Shown here piece after piece: positions 60,868-62,747 of a DNA stretch of 62,747 nucleotides (the stretch's first letter is position 1; each line of letters begins with the position of its first letter). This DNA comes from Spraguea lophii (taxonomy: Eukaryota; Microsporidia; Spragueidae). The notes under the pieces are model-generated. The model was not told the origin of the DNA and ran no database searches. It saw nothing but the letters and a program-made list of their open reading frames with translations. The position numbers and the translations under genes were made by a program. The stretch spans positions 1-62,747 of the forward strand of contig LDOQ01000021.1 of NCBI GenBank assembly GCA_001887945.1, written 5' to 3'.

Positions 60868-61851
60868 GGTAAAAGTTGCTTTGAGGACCCCCCTTTTGCG
60901 TTTATATAGATAAAAAAGGTTTAATTAGTGTTTATTTGTTATATCTTTCCCTTTTTATCGTGTGAAATTTTCTCAAACGGGCTCATATGAAATTTAAAAA
61001 ATTTAAATTCCGAAATATGCAATGAAAGATTTTTTTAACATTAGTTCCTCGTGTTTTAACATATTTCTTTAGTTTACGTCACAGATTTTCAATGTTCTGA
61101 GTGTGTATCTCTTTGTTTTCCGGGGACGCAAAATTTATTTTATGATTTACCCAAAAATGTTTAAATCCTATATTTTTAAGGCTAAGATACCCTTTCCAAC
61201 CATCTGACATTATCGTAGAATTCTTTTTTATATTTTTTAAAACTATATTTTCAATGGGTTCACGGTTTCTTGTATGTACCATTTCAAAAAACCATCGCCT
61301 GGAGGTTAGTTATATTCCAACAATGCACCATAATTGCTTAAAACATCGGTCAACATTATACTTTCTTCTGCTAAAGCAACTTTCATCAACCTCCACTATG
61401 CCTTTATACCCACCTATTTTTTCATATTCAGTTTTATTAATAACAAGTTTTATAAGACCCATAATTTTGTTAATTAGTTTGCAGTCGACTTCAAGTTCAT
61501 GTTTAATGTCTTTTATTCATGTTTCACGGGACCACTCATATATTATAAAAATTATATTTTTTAGTGAGGTCCGTATACCTGAAAATACAGAACCATCTCG
61601 TATCGAAATAGATGTGTTATTACATCTTTTGGTTTGACAATCCCATATTAATCTATCCGATACCTTTTTACTCTTTAAATACATTTCTTTTTTGCATTTT
61701 TTACATCTTCTTATTTTATAAATTACTCCTACATTGGAGGAGAAAGTAAAAATTTTATTGATAAATTAAGTTGTTCGTACAAGCTAATCTTGTAAACATG
61801 TGTTATGTTTTATATAAACGCAAAAAGGGGGTCCTCAAAGCAAGTTTTACC
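60868..61851 (-). mobile_element. Merlin-family DNA transposon with intact ends
   Basis: 984 bp. Terminal inverted repeats of 41 bp (60868-60908 and 61811-61851) differ at only two positions; both have the core GCTTTGAGGACCCCC. They are flanked by the 8-bp target-site duplication AAATTTTC at 60860-60867 and 61852-61859. TIR plus an 8-9 bp duplication plus a DDE transposase of ISXO2 type define Merlin. The transposase is on the minus strand and is broken by in-frame stops, so the element is non-autonomous now, but its ends look usable in trans. Confidence 0.92.
61010..61770 (-). pseudogene. Merlin transposase with in-frame stops
   Basis: The minus strand reads through in a single frame without frameshifts. 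A Zn-ribbon-like N-terminus comes first (CKKCKKEM ... CQTKRC near 61650), then VEVDES (first catalytic Asp, near 61385), MSDGWKGY (second Asp, near 61205) and VNHKINF...HTQNIENL (Glu, near 61085). Three stops interrupt it: TGA near 61519, TAA near 61308, and TGA at 61079-61081 exactly where the family has Trp (HTNxIExxW). No ATG is evident at the expected N-terminus. Catalytic residues are still present, so inactivation looks recent. Confidence 0.88.
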
Positions 61852-62633
61852 AAATTTTCTTTTAGCAATTACTGATTCATCTATTTCAAAATTTCCAGGA
61901 GATTTGAATTTTCATTATCTTTTTTACAAAAACATAACAGAATAAAACATTTTTATTTAAGATTCATTCTTATATATTTATTTTTATATTTATTATTAAT
62001 CATAAGTCCCTTATTTGTTCATTTTTTCATACGACTCAACAAAATCACCAAATTTTCATTGCACGATATATTAGATATCCATCCATAAAGAATAATTATT
62101 AAATATTTGAAAGGTATTCTTTTCTTATACAATAATTTTTAATTTATAATTATTACATTTATTGTTAGTTTCACATCTGAAATAACTTTTTTATAGAATC
62201 TATTTTTATATGAAATACTTAGATATTATAATATTATAAGAACAAATTTATTATTTGTAATTTTTAAATAAAAAATAATAATATTCTTATAAAAACCTTC
62301 TTCTGCTATTATTATTTAATAAGGCGTCTATCTTTTTATTTTTATATGAATAACTAATTTTATATGATTTATAAATTAAAAGAAATCCTAAAAAACAAGT
62401 TTATTTCAAATCATCTTATTATATCGTTTATATTCATGTTATAATTATTACTTACAATAAATGTAATTATAAAATATATTTTTTTATATAGATAAGATTA
62501 ATAATCGTAAAAATATTTTATTTAATTATGGAAATCGAATATTTGTTTATTTATTTTCAAGAAAAATAATATATTTAAAATATAAAAAGTATACAAAAGA
62601 AATTTATTCTTTTTTTTCAGTTACATTTATATT
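61852..62633. other. AT-rich spacer, no gene seen
   Basis: About 780 bp of AT-rich DNA between the Merlin element and the gene at the window edge. No supportable feature. Confidence 0.5.
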
Positions 62634-62747
62634 TTACCATTCCAATTCTCCTATAGCACTATTGAATGCATAATCTCTATTACCCAAATTTATAAAACCA
62701 TGTTTAAATGTACATCTCCATTTATTTTTAGTTTTGGATACCTTTTC
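62634..62747 (-). CDS. TOA1: TFIIA large subunit, C-terminal end (partial)
   Basis: 37 residues before the stop; the 5' part lies beyond the window. The sequence KNKWRCTFKHGFINLGNRDY ending in AIGELEW matches the conserved C-terminal beta-barrel of TFIIA alpha/beta (family RxxNKWKxxLKxGxxxINGxDYxFxKAxGExEW). TFIIA stabilises TBP on promoters. The match of the terminal block is strong despite the short length. Confidence 0.85.
   Translation of the reverse strand, partial: EKVSKTKNKWRCTFKHGFINLGNRDYAFNSAIGELEW

Noticed and set aside
61254..61637. 127-codon plus ORF
   Set aside because: It is the antisense of the Merlin transposase reading frame, which carries the conserved blocks.

Overview
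The window looks like a chromosome segment of a microsporidian, most likely from the Nosema/Vairimorpha side of the group. I infer this from four things. Genes are very AT-rich and short. Many have a CCC or GGG tract just 5' of the ATG (for example 7345, 10255, 14795, 20161, 34993). The gene set is a reduced fungal-like one: EFL1, URM1, eL34, LCB1, Sen1, a nucleolin-like protein, Sac1, beta-tubulin, a P5-type ATPase, 14-3-3 and a KIN1-type kinase. There are also lineage-specific secreted proteins. The species cannot be named from the sequence alone.

Layout. 1-10.6 kb: an aldo-keto reductase, a small prefoldin-like protein, an EFL1/Ria1 GTPase, URM1, an unknown protein, eL34, LCB1 and a HIT hydrolase, with at least seven copies of one interspersed repeat between them. 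10.9-14.8 kb: a Sen1-like helicase on the minus strand. 14.8-17.8 kb: no intact gene, but a decayed Merlin-type transposase and a young repeat copy. 17.8-23.2 kb: a nucleolin-like RRM protein, a 50-residue ORF and a THADA/Trm732-like protein. 23.5-34.2 kb: a lineage-specific secreted block with a 1,244-residue repeat protein, a tandemly duplicated secreted pair separated by a Merlin element, and two more secreted proteins. 35-45.7 kb: a transgelin-like CH protein, a membrane-protein gene with two very short introns, Sac1, a small unknown, beta-tubulin and a P5B ATPase. 47.2-48.7 kb: an ABC half-transporter pseudogene. 49.2-55.8 kb: 14-3-3, a CAP-domain protein, a KIN1-like kinase and a coiled-coil protein. 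55.8-62.7 kb: a repeat-rich region with a SINE nested in a transposase remnant, an LRR secreted protein, a Merlin element with intact ends, and the 3' end of the TFIIA large-subunit gene at the window edge.

The most interesting content is a tRNA-derived SINE family. The best copy (4759-5249) has box A and box B of an internal Pol III promoter, a body of about 400 bp, an AATAAA-containing A-rich tail and a 13-bp target-site duplication. I recognise about 14 copies, from nearly identical to badly decayed. Two are 5'-truncated inside perfect 14-15 bp target-site duplications, which indicates target-primed reverse transcription. Several antisense copies place their tRNA-like head 25-70 bp upstream of a start codon (HIT, THADA-like, beta-tubulin).

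The second main result is the gene at 35957-36851. Removing introns of 19 and 21 nt joins three reading frames into one 284-residue multi-pass membrane protein.
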